Notes: a model not told the origin generated them from the sequence alone. 10,355 nt of DNA from Fodinibius sp041642155 (GCF_041642155.1 NZ_JBEPWZ010000092.1:1-10355), one strand, 5' to 3'; counted from the stretch's first letter, positions 1 through 6,207 are shown. Made by a program: numbers and translations.

Positions 1-66
1 TAACGGCAGCATAAATGCTCCGGCAATTAGAATGACGGCCGGTATAATAAAAATTTCAACGGTCAT
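1..66 (-). CDS. Partial: N-terminus of a probable third antiporter-like membrane subunit (Mrp cluster)
   Basis: Only the first 22 codons lie in the window; the gene continues past the left edge. The peptide starts MTVEIFIIPAVILIAG and continues with a hydrophobic stretch ending in LPL, which resembles the first transmembrane helix of MrpA/MrpD/NuoN-type proton-translocating subunits. The ATG at 66-64 overlaps the end of the preceding 71-codon gene by 11 bases, the same tight packing as in the rest of the operon, so translation is probably coupled. Position after two MrpD-like genes suggests a further antiporter subunit, possibly the NuoL-like N-terminal part of a split MrpA, because the MrpA C-terminal domains are separate genes upstream in this operon. 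The family call is an inference from a short hydrophobic peptide and its context. Confidence 0.6.
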   Translation of the reverse strand, partial: MTVEIFIIPAVILIAGAFMLPL

Positions 67-271
67 AGTAATCTTCGTCGCTTAAGAGGATTAATTTTCC
101 CAGCCACCGGGAGAGAAATATGAGAACGGCAGAACCAACAAATCCCAGGATGATGTAAAAAGCGGGAATATGGCTCCACCAGTGATCTCCGTGGTGTTCT
201 ACCATAGTGAATTCAACAATGAGGCTTATCACTGCCAGAATCCCAAGTAATATCCAATGCCATTTCTTCAT
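56..271 (-). CDS. Small two-helix membrane protein of the Mrp-like cluster, function unknown
   Basis: This 71-residue protein has two predicted transmembrane helices, at about residues 5-22 and 37-58, joined by a His/Trp-rich loop (EHHGDHWWSHIP, about 25-36). It ends in an acidic and Tyr-rich tail, SDEDYYDR. It starts 4 bases after the stop of the second MrpD-like gene and overlaps the next antiporter-like gene by 11 bases, so it is almost certainly translated as part of the operon. It matches none of the canonical MrpA-G subunits. From memory, similar short proteins with a WW-x-IPxFY loop, a GFxG helix and an EDYYD tail occur in other Mbh/Mrp-like clusters, so it may be an accessory or assembly subunit. 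No reaction can be assigned. The histidines of the loop could bind metal or protons, but that is speculation. Confidence 0.8.
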   Translation of the reverse strand: MKKWHWILLGILAVISLIVEFTMVEHHGDHWWSHIPAFYIILGFVGSAVLIFLSRWLGKLILLSDEDYYDR

Positions 272-275
272 AGCG

Positions 276-1760
276 TTACAGAGTTTTAAAAACAGTTTCA
301 GCTATACCGGATGCCAGCTCGAAAAAGTGAAAAAAGAGATCCGGGAAGAGGCCAAAAACAACAGAAGCTGTTGCTGTTATCACAATAGGGACGACCATAA
401 AGGGGGAGGCCTCCGTATGTCCCTCCAGCTCCTTCCCGCCTTTCCTGAAATAAGCACGGTGTATGATGGGGAAGAAATATCCCACATTAAGCAATCCGCT
501 TATAATAAGAATTATCAGCGGGAGCATCATACCCCCTTCCAGTACGCCGGCCCCCAGGAACCACTTGCTTACAAAACCATTTATGGGAGGAAGTCCGGCA
601 AGTCCCATCGAACCAATAACAAATGCACCCATGGTCCAGGGCATAACGCTGGCAATCCCATTCAGGTCGCTGATGTTCTTTTTATGAAGGTTTACCATAA
701 TTGCACCCGCACAGAAGAAAAGGGTAATCTTCATCGTGGCATGGGCCGAAATGTGCATGATACTGCCCGTAAGTCCCAATGGAGTGAGCAGGGCCGCTCC
801 CAGTACGATATAGGAAAGGTGTCCCACGGTCGAATAAGCCAGCCGTCTTTTCAGGTTGTCCTGGGCAAAGGCCAGCAGAGAAGCTACAATAATGGTAACC
901 CCTGCTATGACCATAAGAATTTCGTTTAACCCGAAGTTGCCCATTACCTCCGGTCCGAACACATAGTGAACGACCCGAATGATGCCGAACACTCCCGATT
1001 TTACAACTGCTACCGCGTGCAAAAGAGCACTTACCGGGGTGGGGGCCGCCATCGCAGACGGCAGCCAGCTGTGGATAGGCATGATGCCGGCTTTGACGCC
1101 CACCCCACCCAAGTAAAGCAGAAACAGGGAGACTGCCATGGTATTGCTGAGATCTACATCTCCAAAAATACCGCCGGGTTGGAAATCAAGAGAGCCGGTA
1201 AGGGAATAGGTAATCCCCACCGCGGCAATGAGCAAAAGTCCCGCCGTAAGGGTATAGGCCAAATATTTGCGACCGGCGCGGATGGCCTCTTTATTTTCAC
1301 TGTGTATTACCAGTGGATAGGTCGCAATGGTCAGCATTTCGTAAAAGAGAAGGAAAGTCAGGAGGTTTCCCGAGAAAGCGATCCCGATCGTAGACGACAG
1401 GCATACGGCAAAGCTGGCAAAATAGCGGGTCTGTTTCTTCTCCTTGTGTCCCCGCATATACCCGATGGAATAGAAGGAAGTGAAAATCCACAAGCCGGAT
1501 GCAACGATAGCAAAATACACCCCGAACGGGTCGGCGTGCAGTTCAATGGGCAGATTCGGGGCAATTTCAAAAAGAGTCAGTTCGATGGTACGTCCCTCTA
1601 AAGCAGCGGGGATGAGCGTCAAGACCAGCAAAAACTTAATAACGCCGGCCAGGATGGTCCAGAATTCACGCAGGTTGGGTTTGCCGGAACTCAGCAGGAT
1701 AAACGGTACCGCGGCCAGCGATACGAGTACAGCATATAAAGGGACAAAAGTAAGCTCCAT
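276..1760 (-). CDS. Second MrpD/NuoN-like proton antiporter subunit
   Basis: This 494-residue polytopic protein belongs to the proton-conducting membrane transporter family (NuoL/M/N, MrpA/D; Pfam Proton_antipo_M) and would be a membrane channel subunit of the antiporter complex. The charged residues of the family are in place: E141 in the helix reading LLFYEMLTIATYPLV, K223 in GGVGVKAGIMPIHSWLP, K254 in HAVAVVKSG, K344 in HATMKITLF, and K399 in LPPINGFVSKW. DNLKRRLAYSTVGHLSY (about 301-317) is the usual loop-helix of these subunits. The ATG at 1760 lies 21 bases after the mrpD stop, the widest gap within this operon; no good Shine-Dalgarno sequence is visible. It is a paralogue of the preceding mrpD rather than a copy: the sequences are clearly diverged. 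It could equally be called an MrpA-N-like or Ech/Hyf-type subunit. Confidence 0.9.
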   Translation of the reverse strand: MELTFVPLYAVLVSLAAVPFILLSSGKPNLREFWTILAGVIKFLLVLTLIPAALEGRTIELTLFEIAPNLPIELHADPFGVYFAIVASGLWIFTSFYSIGYMRGHKEKKQTRYFASFAVCLSSTIGIAFSGNLLTFLLFYEMLTIATYPLVIHSENKEAIRAGRKYLAYTLTAGLLLIAAVGITYSLTGSLDFQPGGIFGDVDLSNTMAVSLFLLYLGGVGVKAGIMPIHSWLPSAMAAPTPVSALLHAVAVVKSGVFGIIRVVHYVFGPEVMGNFGLNEILMVIAGVTIIVASLLAFAQDNLKRRLAYSTVGHLSYIVLGAALLTPLGLTGSIMHISAHATMKITLFFCAGAIMVNLHKKNISDLNGIASVMPWTMGAFVIGSMGLAGLPPINGFVSKWFLGAGVLEGGMMLPLIILIISGLLNVGYFFPIIHRAYFRKGGKELEGHTEASPFMVVPIVITATASVVFGLFPDLFFHFFELASGIAETVFKTL

Positions 1761-1781
1761 TACAAAGATTAATTTCTTGGT

Positions 1782-3281
1782 TTATAATCCAGCGGGAAAC
1801 ATCGTTACGATGGCCGAAACGATAAATGCATTGAGCAGGCCGACGGCCAAAATACCGAATGCAATGATGGAGGTGGTCCAAAGCATAGACGGTTTAACTT
1901 CGTTGGTAGCCAGGGATGAAATAATACCGGTCTTCTCATCCGTCGACTCGGGATCACGCAGGTATACCTTCTCGAGAATACGGAAAAAGTACACGGCATT
2001 GAGCAGTGAACTTATCAGGATAACCGATAACAGCAGCCAGTTGCTGTTTTCTATGGTTCCGAGTGCCAGATACCACTTGCTGAAAAATCCGGCCAGCGGC
2101 GGCAGGCCTACCATGGACAGGGCGGCTGTCGTAAAAGCCACCATCGTCCACGGATACTTCTTCCGGTAACTGTCGTCGAATTTCGTAATATCCGTATGCC
2201 CCTCTTTCAGACGCAGGTTTCCCGAAACCAAAAAGAGGCAGGCTTTCATCAGGGCGTGATTGAGCACATGCAGTACGGCACCGATAAAACCAAAGGGATT
2301 GGCAAGGCTGATCCCCATGATAATGTATCCGATTTGAGAGACACTGCTGTAGGCGAGCATTCTCTTGAGATCGCTCTGGGCAATGGCCATCACCGATCCA
2401 TACAGAATACCGATTCCGGCCAGTACGCCAACAATGTCGGTAACAGGGATCGCGGTATCAACGATGTCGACCCCGAACAGATAGAGTACGATCCGTAGCA
2501 GAACATAAGCCGCCACTTTTGTACCGATAGGAGCTATAAGAGCTGAAGAGGTCGAAGAGGCATAGCTGTAGGAGTCGGGCAACCACCCATGCAGGGGGAA
2601 GAGCGCTGCTTTGACCCCGATACCGGCGATCATCAGTACCAGGGCGGTGATGACCGCAGAATTGTCAATAACCTCCGGCAGCATCGCCGTCATATCGATG
2701 ATGTTGAGCGTACCCGTTACGGTGTACAGAAACCCGACGCCCAACAAGTAGAGCGACCCGCCCACCGTACCGATGATCAGGTAACGGAAGGCCGCATAGG
2801 GAGCTCTTTTCTCACCGATGCCGATGAGGGCGTAGCTGGCCAGTGAAGAAATTTCAAGAAAGACGTACAGGTTAAACAGATCGCCCGTCAGTACCATGCC
2901 GTTGAAGCCCAGCATCAGCAGCATGGCGACCGAATAATAGCCTGTTACTTTGCCCGGAAACTCTTTTTTGCCGATCATGCGGGAATGGATCAGCACAAAA
3001 AGAGCAATAGCATTAATAACCAGCACGATAAACCCGGAAAGTCCGTCGTAGACGAATTCAATTCCGACCGGCGGCTCCCAGCCTCCGAAAAAATAGCGGA
3101 TGGTTTCGCCGCCGGTAACGTAGTTATAAAAGCCGGCAACAGAAAACCCCGTAGCTATGGCCGCACCCAATACGGCCCAGTAGTACGACAGATGCCTTTT
3201 CCACAGCCCCAACAGGGGAATAAGGACAGCAAAAGCCAGAAACGTCATGGGAATTAAAGCCGGTATATCTGATCCGATCAT
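1782..3281 (-). CDS. mrpD: Na+/H+ antiporter subunit MrpD (MnhD)
   Basis: This 499-residue multi-spanning membrane protein is a main ion-translocating subunit of the Mrp antiporter and is homologous to complex I NuoM/NuoN. The family residues are visible: E143 in NLYVFLEISSLASYALI, K224 in GIGVKAALFPLHGWLPD, K255 in IAPIGTKVAAYVLLR, K346 in HALMKACLF and K402 in GLPPLAGFFSKW. QSDLKRMLAYSSVSQIGYI lies at about 302-320. Length is normal for MrpD (about 490-500). The ATG at 3281 overlaps the mrpC stop as ATGA, indicating translational coupling. It follows mrpB and mrpC, as in classical mrpABCDEFG operons, although here E, F and G come first. In Mrp systems, the residues equivalent to E143 and K224 are required for antiport; whether Na+ is the ion here cannot be read from the sequence. 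Confidence 0.95.
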   Translation of the reverse strand: MIGSDIPALIPMTFLAFAVLIPLLGLWKRHLSYYWAVLGAAIATGFSVAGFYNYVTGGETIRYFFGGWEPPVGIEFVYDGLSGFIVLVINAIALFVLIHSRMIGKKEFPGKVTGYYSVAMLLMLGFNGMVLTGDLFNLYVFLEISSLASYALIGIGEKRAPYAAFRYLIIGTVGGSLYLLGVGFLYTVTGTLNIIDMTAMLPEVIDNSAVITALVLMIAGIGVKAALFPLHGWLPDSYSYASSTSSALIAPIGTKVAAYVLLRIVLYLFGVDIVDTAIPVTDIVGVLAGIGILYGSVMAIAQSDLKRMLAYSSVSQIGYIIMGISLANPFGFIGAVLHVLNHALMKACLFLVSGNLRLKEGHTDITKFDDSYRKKYPWTMVAFTTAALSMVGLPPLAGFFSKWYLALGTIENSNWLLLSVILISSLLNAVYFFRILEKVYLRDPESTDEKTGIISSLATNEVKPSMLWTTSIIAFGILAVGLLNAFIVSAIVTMFPAGL

Positions 3282-3646
3282 TGAATCTTATCTAACAGTT
3301 CTCGTTCGTTCAGGGTCTCATAGCGGTTGTAGATGGTAATAAGCAGGGCAAATGCGACGCCCAGGGTTGCGACTCCCACCACGATAGCCGTAAGCATGAG
3401 GGTATGGGGAAGGGGATTCATGTAGTGGGCGACCTCCGTGACCGGGAATTCATCGCTTTTAACGGGAACGGTAGCGTCCCATTTGGCTGCTACCGAGACA
3501 AAAAACAAGATAACTCCGGTCTGGAAGATGGAGAGCCCGATCGTCTTTTTGACAAGATTATCCTTGATAAGCATCCCGTAGAGCCCGATAGCCAACAAGA
3601 TAATGGTAAACCAGTACGCATAATGCCCCAATAGAAAATCAACCAT
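3278..3646 (-). CDS. mrpC: Na+/H+ antiporter subunit MrpC (MnhC), NuoK-like
   Basis: This is a small membrane protein of 122 residues with three predicted helices, homologous to complex I NuoK. The signature region NPLPHTLMLTAIVVGVATLG followed by VAFALLI occupies residues 77-103 and is typical of MrpC. The chosen start is the ATG at 3646, which shares one base with the mrpB stop (TGATG) and has a G-rich Shine-Dalgarno-like run (GGGGGGAAG) a few bases upstream. A TTG one codon earlier (3649) is possible but less likely. The 3' end overlaps mrpD by 4 bases. The loop between helices 2 and 3 is long and partly charged (about residues 55-75). In the Mrp complex, MrpC packs with the antiporter subunits in the membrane and is needed for a functional complex. 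Confidence 0.94.
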   Translation of the reverse strand: MVDFLLGHYAYWFTIILLAIGLYGMLIKDNLVKKTIGLSIFQTGVILFFVSVAAKWDATVPVKSDEFPVTEVAHYMNPLPHTLMLTAIVVGVATLGVAFALLITIYNRYETLNERELLDKIQ

Positions 3647-4080
3647 CAATCTTCCCCCCTGATCATATCGTCAAAAATGGATACGAGTACCGCCATGACG
3701 GTCAGTCCTATACCCAGTTCAATAATTAAAATTCCCCAGTAACGCAGATCCGGAGCATCAAGTCCCGGGATGGGAAGCTGTCCGTAGTCAAGAAAATAAC
3801 CGCCCGCCAGGAGGGCCGTCAGCCCCGTACCAAAATAGATCAGTACCCCGATGACCGCCAGTGGCGTGGTGAGATAGTCGCTGAACTGGATGCGTGAAAT
3901 ACGACGTCCGCTGGAAATGCGGATCAGGAGCAGCGATGCCGCCAGAAGAGTGCCGCCCTGGAAACCACCGCCCGGGCTGTAGTGGCCGTGAAAGATCACA
4001 TACAGCCCAAACAGCATGATATAGGGACTCAATAGCCGGGAGCCTAATAAAACAATGGGACTTGCAACGCGCTTTTTCAT
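3646..4080 (-). CDS. mrpB: Na+/H+ antiporter subunit MrpB (MnhB)
   Basis: This 144-residue protein has about four transmembrane helices and belongs to the MnhB family (Pfam PF04039). The diagnostic motif HGHYSPGGGFQGG sits at residues 31-43 and follows the helix LFGLYVIF. A second conserved stretch, WGILIIELGIGLTV (115-128), carries the membrane glutamate E121. The ATG at 4080 overlaps the stop of the preceding MbhE-like gene as ATGA. The purine run GAGGAGGAGGA immediately upstream encodes the poly-Glu tail of that neighbour and doubles as a strong ribosome-binding site. In classical Mrp operons MrpB is encoded directly after MrpA; here it follows the detached MrpA C-terminal modules, which preserves that order. 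Confidence 0.95.
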   Translation of the reverse strand: MKKRVASPIVLLGSRLLSPYIMLFGLYVIFHGHYSPGGGFQGGTLLAASLLLIRISSGRRISRIQFSDYLTTPLAVIGVLIYFGTGLTALLAGGYFLDYGQLPIPGLDAPDLRYWGILIIELGIGLTVMAVLVSIFDDMIRGED

Positions 4081-4388
4081 TCCTCCTCCTCATGCTCATG
4101 TTTTCTCAACAGCAGAAAGCAGATCATGCCTGCCGTAAATATTACAATTTGTTCCCCAAGCGTATCAATACTGCGGTAATCGCCCAGTACGACCGTGACC
4201 ATATTGTTGGTATGGGCGTCGTTATAAGCCTCCTGCACATAATAATTTCCCGGTACTTTCGTGCCCGTAATACTTGTTTCCCGGTTCATCTGATTGTCGG
4301 CATCACCGCGATAGGGCAAGTCCATGGCCGCAAAAAGCAGCAGGCCCGTAAAGCAAATGATCAGAAAAAATTGGATGTAGTTCTTCAA
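4077..4388 (-). CDS. MbhE-like subunit (detached MrpA C-terminal domain)
   Basis: This 103-residue protein has an N-terminal helix (about 5-21), a polar extracytoplasmic-looking middle part, and a second helix (about 78-94) followed by an acidic His/Glu tail, KHEHEEEE. The stretch NMVTVVLGDYRSIDTLGE (62-79) is the conserved MbhE / MrpA C-terminal motif in which an Asp-Tyr-Arg and a DTxGE precede the last helix. In Bacillus-type Mrp this domain is fused to the end of MrpA; here, as in archaeal Mbh operons (MbhE), it is a separate gene. The start is a TTG at 4388, whose TTGA overlaps the stop of the MbhD-like gene. No in-frame ATG occurs until codon 22, inside the first helix, so TTG is the only sensible start. 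Confidence 0.9.
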   Translation of the reverse strand: MKNYIQFFLIICFTGLLLFAAMDLPYRGDADNQMNRETSITGTKVPGNYYVQEAYNDAHTNNMVTVVLGDYRSIDTLGEQIVIFTAGMICFLLLRKHEHEEEE

Positions 4389-4630
4389 TCTAAGGTCTTA
4401 TATGTGGTTTGGTAGATAGCGACAACAAGCAGAATACCCGTGACACCGGCCCCGACGACGGCCTCTGTAAAGCCGACATCCACAGCCCCCATGGTTGTAA
4501 ACAACAGGGCATTTAAAAAGCTAAAGATCGTAAGCATAACGACTGCAACAAGCAGGTCATCCGATTCGAGGGCGATAATGGCCGTAGTGAGCAAAAAGAA
4601 AAATAATATGAGTTCAAATTCCCAGTACAT
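4385..4630 (-). CDS. MbhD-like subunit (DUF4040; detached MrpA domain)
   Basis: This 81-residue membrane protein has about three helices. It carries the hallmark of the MbhD/DUF4040 family (Pfam PF13244): DDLLVAVVMLTIFSFLNALLF (about 24-44), then AVDVGFTEAVVGAG (49-62). In classical Mrp antiporters this domain lies between the NuoL-like part and the MbhE-like part of MrpA and resembles part of complex I NuoJ. Its presence as an independent gene between mrpG and the MbhE-like gene matches the Mbh gene order. The ATG at 4630 shares one base with the mrpG stop (TGATG). Length is as expected for a stand-alone MbhD (about 80-95 residues). Confidence 0.92.
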   Translation of the reverse strand: MYWEFELILFFFLLTTAIIALESDDLLVAVVMLTIFSFLNALLFTTMGAVDVGFTEAVVGAGVTGILLVVAIYQTTYKTLD

Positions 4631-4962
4631 CAGGCTTGGTTCCCCTTTTCATTATCGGTTTTTTTGAATAATGGCTTGAGATTCGCCTCGTATGCAGCAC
4701 GGGCCAAAGCATGTGAACCTATTGGATTTGACAGCGCAATAAACAATAAGATCAAAAACAGCTTGAGACTATTGACATTAAATCCTTCATAGATAATAAG
4801 ACCCGTAATAATCAGTAAAAGTCCCAGCGTGTCACTTTTACTGGTTGCATGCGTTCGGGAGTAAAAATCGGGTAGGCGTATTGTGCCGATACTGCCCACC
4901 AGCAGGAAAAATATCCCCGCAATAACGAAGAAGATCGTAAAAACAAGCTGAATATCAGTCAT
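4630..4962 (-). CDS. mrpG: Na+/H+ antiporter subunit MrpG (MnhG)
   Basis: This 110-residue protein has three helices and belongs to the MnhG family (PhaG_MnhG_YufB). Conserved blocks are GSIGTIRLPDFYSRTHA (23-39), SDTLG (43-47) and SNPIGSHALARAAY (78-91). The start is set by a textbook Shine-Dalgarno GGAGGT at 4976-4971, followed by two consecutive ATG codons (4965 and 4962). The second gives an 8-base spacing and the family-like N-terminus MTDIQLVF. An upstream in-frame start at 4998 would add a non-conserved MPSILLRWRCD and lies inside mrpF, so it is rejected. The gene overlaps the end of mrpF by about 8 bases and shares one base with the next gene. MrpG is a small structural subunit required for the antiporter complex. 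Confidence 0.94.
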   Translation of the reverse strand: MTDIQLVFTIFFVIAGIFFLLVGSIGTIRLPDFYSRTHATSKSDTLGLLLIITGLIIYEGFNVNSLKLFLILLFIALSNPIGSHALARAAYEANLKPLFKKTDNEKGNQA

Positions 4963-5230
4963 CATATCGCACCTCCACCGCAGCAAAATACTTGGCAATG
5001 GTCAGGGACCCTATAAACCCCAGGATGGCGTAAGCAAGCGTAATATCAATAAACATATCGATTCGGCCGAAGAGGTATCCGATCAGGCAAATCAGGGCAA
5101 TGGTTTTCGTCGCTATGGCATTCGTACCGATCAGGCGATCGAATACCGTAGGCCCTTTGATAACACGATAGGCCGGAATCGCAATAATGGCCGTTAATAC
5201 TACGGCACTGTATAAGAAAAAAGTATGCAT
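4955..5230 (-). CDS. mrpF: Na+/H+ antiporter subunit MrpF (MnhF)
   Basis: This 91-residue protein has three predicted helices and belongs to the MrpF/PhaF family (Pfam PF04066). Conserved features are the cytoplasmic-side motif YRVIKGPTVFDRLIGTNAIA (21-40) with D31-R32, and the last helix IDITLAYAILGFIG (61-74) with a membrane-embedded aspartate, D62. MrpF is essential for antiport in characterised Mrp systems. Its ATG at 5230 shares one base with the mrpE stop (TAATG), so it is probably translated by reinitiation. No Shine-Dalgarno sequence is obvious. The last codons contain the ribosome-binding site and start of mrpG. Confidence 0.94.
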   Translation of the reverse strand: MHTFFLYSAVVLTAIIAIPAYRVIKGPTVFDRLIGTNAIATKTIALICLIGYLFGRIDMFIDITLAYAILGFIGSLTIAKYFAAVEVRYDD

Positions 5231-5787
5231 TACAGATTTTTGTTATCTGATATAATTTCGACATCCGAGACGACCGGGTGCATCTTTTGGGTAAAAAGCT
5301 TGAGCACTTCCTGAGGCATTTTGTCATTGATAATGCCCTCATAGGCTCTGGGGTCGATGGAATGGACGAGAAATTCGTCTTCATGTATGTCCACCGTAAG
5401 CGTGCCGGGCGTGAGGGTAATGGAATTACCTAAAATCATTTTGGCATGGGCGCTGGGCAGGTCCACTTTAAAGCGTACCATATTCTGTTTGACCGGCAGC
5501 GAGGGGGTAAGAATAACACGTGCGACCTGTATGCCCGAGGCGATAATTTGCCCGAACATCCATATTAAATAATAGAGAAGGCGCCCGTATCGCAATGCAT
5601 CCAATACGTCTACTTCATCCTCAAAATACTTGTGTTTGCGCAGCCGGTAGTTAAGGGCCATGACTAAGGCAACACTGGCAATCCCCATAAGACTGTGAAT
5701 GGGATCAAAAAACCCGCTCATAATGTACCAAAAAGCCATCAGCGTGATGAATGATACAACAAAATTTCGCAGGGACAGAGTCTTCAA
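5230..5787 (-). CDS. mrpE: Na+/H+ antiporter subunit MrpE (MnhE)
   Basis: This 185-residue protein belongs to the MnhE family (Pfam PF01899) and is the first gene of the antiporter operon. It has two or three N-terminal helices (about 9-27, 31-46 and 72-95) and a soluble C-terminal domain with the diagnostic GNSITLTPGTLTVDI at 120-134 and a following VHSID (141-145). The start codon is TTG at 5787: reading upstream in frame, a TAG is met after seven more codons with no ATG or GTG, and later methionines fall inside the first helix. A short upstream reading frame, ATG at 5801 to TGA at 5784, overlaps this TTG as TTGA. The protein is slightly longer than the usual 160-170 residues because of the C-terminal tail. 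Confidence 0.93.
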   Translation of the reverse strand: MKTLSLRNFVVSFITLMAFWYIMSGFFDPIHSLMGIASVALVMALNYRLRKHKYFEDEVDVLDALRYGRLLYYLIWMFGQIIASGIQVARVILTPSLPVKQNMVRFKVDLPSAHAKMILGNSITLTPGTLTVDIHEDEFLVHSIDPRAYEGIINDKMPQEVLKLFTQKMHPVVSDVEIISDNKNL

Positions 5788-5819
5788 GGTTCCGGGGTCA
5801 TTATGTTCCTAATGATCAT
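5784..5819 (-). promoter_or_regulatory. Possible leader ORF coupled to the mrpE start
   Basis: Directly upstream of mrpE, an ATG at 5801 reads MTPEP and stops at TGA 5786-5784; that stop overlaps the mrpE TTG start (5787-5785) as TTGA. An AGGA five bases before this ATG would serve as its ribosome-binding site. A further in-frame ATG at 5819 would lengthen it to 11 codons. The same TTGA arrangement joins the MbhD- and MbhE-like genes in this operon, so terminating ribosomes could reinitiate at the poor TTG start of mrpE. The reading frames are seen directly; the coupling role is inferred. Confidence 0.35.
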
Positions 5820-5849
5820 AAATAGTCGCTAAACATACAAAATCTAACT

Positions 5850-5880
5850 TAAACCTAAAATAGAAATAATAGGTTGCAAA
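5850..5880 (-). promoter_or_regulatory. Candidate promoter for the mrp operon
   Basis: On the minus strand there is TTTG (5880-5877), a 19-base spacer, then TAGGTTTA (5857-5850), which matches the Bacteroidota -33/-7 pattern TTTG and TAnnTTTG except for the last base. Transcription would start near 5843, leaving a leader of about 55 bases before the mrpE TTG. The area is AT-rich, so chance matches are likely; TATGTTTA about 20 bases downstream is an alternative -7 box. Confidence 0.35.
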
Positions 5881-5921
5881 ACAGATTTAACAAAACTTAA
5901 TTAATTTAATTGATCTGCCTA

Positions 5922-5934
5922 CCGCAATTTGCGG
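5922..5934. repeat. Small palindrome CCGCAA-T-TTGCGG
   Basis: A perfect 6-base inverted repeat around a single central T, in otherwise AT-rich DNA. It lies about 40-50 bases upstream of the proposed minus-strand -33 box, so it could be a binding site for a dimeric regulator of mrpE; the spacer is too short for a full-length stem. Role unproven. Confidence 0.3.
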
Positions 5935-6124
5935 GGAGAAAAAGTAAGAAAAGTCGACTAAAATTAGAAAACGAAACTGCTTTTTCTTTTTGGAAAGACG
6001 CCGACAGAAATCAACTCGCGGTTACTCCGCCAGAGCTGTTGAAACACACTGCGAATTAGTGGGGAGCAGTCCATAGTAGGGTGTCATACAAAAGGCCTCG
6101 ATATTAAAATGCATGAAACTGCTA

Positions 6125-6143
6125 ATTTAGAAAGCAACTAAAT
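6125..6143. repeat. Inverted repeat ATTTAG-N7-CTAAAT
   Basis: A perfect 6-base inverted repeat with a 7-base spacer, directly abutting the longer palindrome at 6144-6170. It may be part of a composite operator or of a tandem hairpin; by itself an AT-rich 6-base repeat could be chance. Confidence 0.35.
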
Positions 6144-6170
6144 ATGTGCAATTATCAAATAATTGCACAT
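6144..6170. promoter_or_regulatory. Perfect 12-base-arm palindrome upstream of the nuoL promoter, candidate operator
   Basis: Arms ATGTGCAATTAT and ATAATTGCACAT are exact reverse complements around a 3-base centre, CAA. The palindrome ends 29 bases before the -7 box of the proposed nuoL promoter, placing it in the -40 to -70 region, where activators or repressors commonly bind. It lacks a T-run and follows no gene, so it is a poor rho-independent terminator. The outer TGTGCA/TGCACA half-sites are spaced too widely for a standard Crp/Fnr box. The regulator is unknown. Confidence 0.55.
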
Positions 6171-6177
6171 CCTGTGC

Positions 6178-6207
6178 TTTACCTTCACTTACTTTTTTGT
6201 ATCTTTG
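6178..6207 (+). promoter_or_regulatory. Bacteroidota-type promoter for the nuoLM-phhB-nuoN operon
   Basis: TATCTTTG at 6200-6207 is a perfect match to the Bacteroidota -7 consensus TAnnTTTG. TTTA at 6178-6181, 18 bases upstream, is a near match to the -33 element TTTG. Transcription would begin around 6213, about 85 bases before the nuoL ATG. It implies that nuoLMN can be transcribed separately from other nuo genes. The match to the consensus is seen; promoter activity is inferred. Confidence 0.6.

Noticed and set aside
207..929. Long plus-strand open frame antisense to the second MrpD-like gene
   Set aside because: It is a shadow of the real membrane-protein gene on the minus strand: the translation is polar, low-complexity and has no family motifs.
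4963..4998. Upstream start for mrpG
   Set aside because: It adds a non-conserved charged peptide inside mrpF; the strong GGAGGT site points to the ATG pair at 4965/4962.
6022..6114. 30-codon minus-strand ORF in the intergenic region
   Set aside because: Too short, no ribosome-binding site and no recognised similarity; kept only as part of a finding on the unexplained region.
6144..6170. Rho-independent terminator
   Set aside because: The stem is AT-rich, has no downstream T-run and no gene on either strand ends nearby, so an operator is a better reading.
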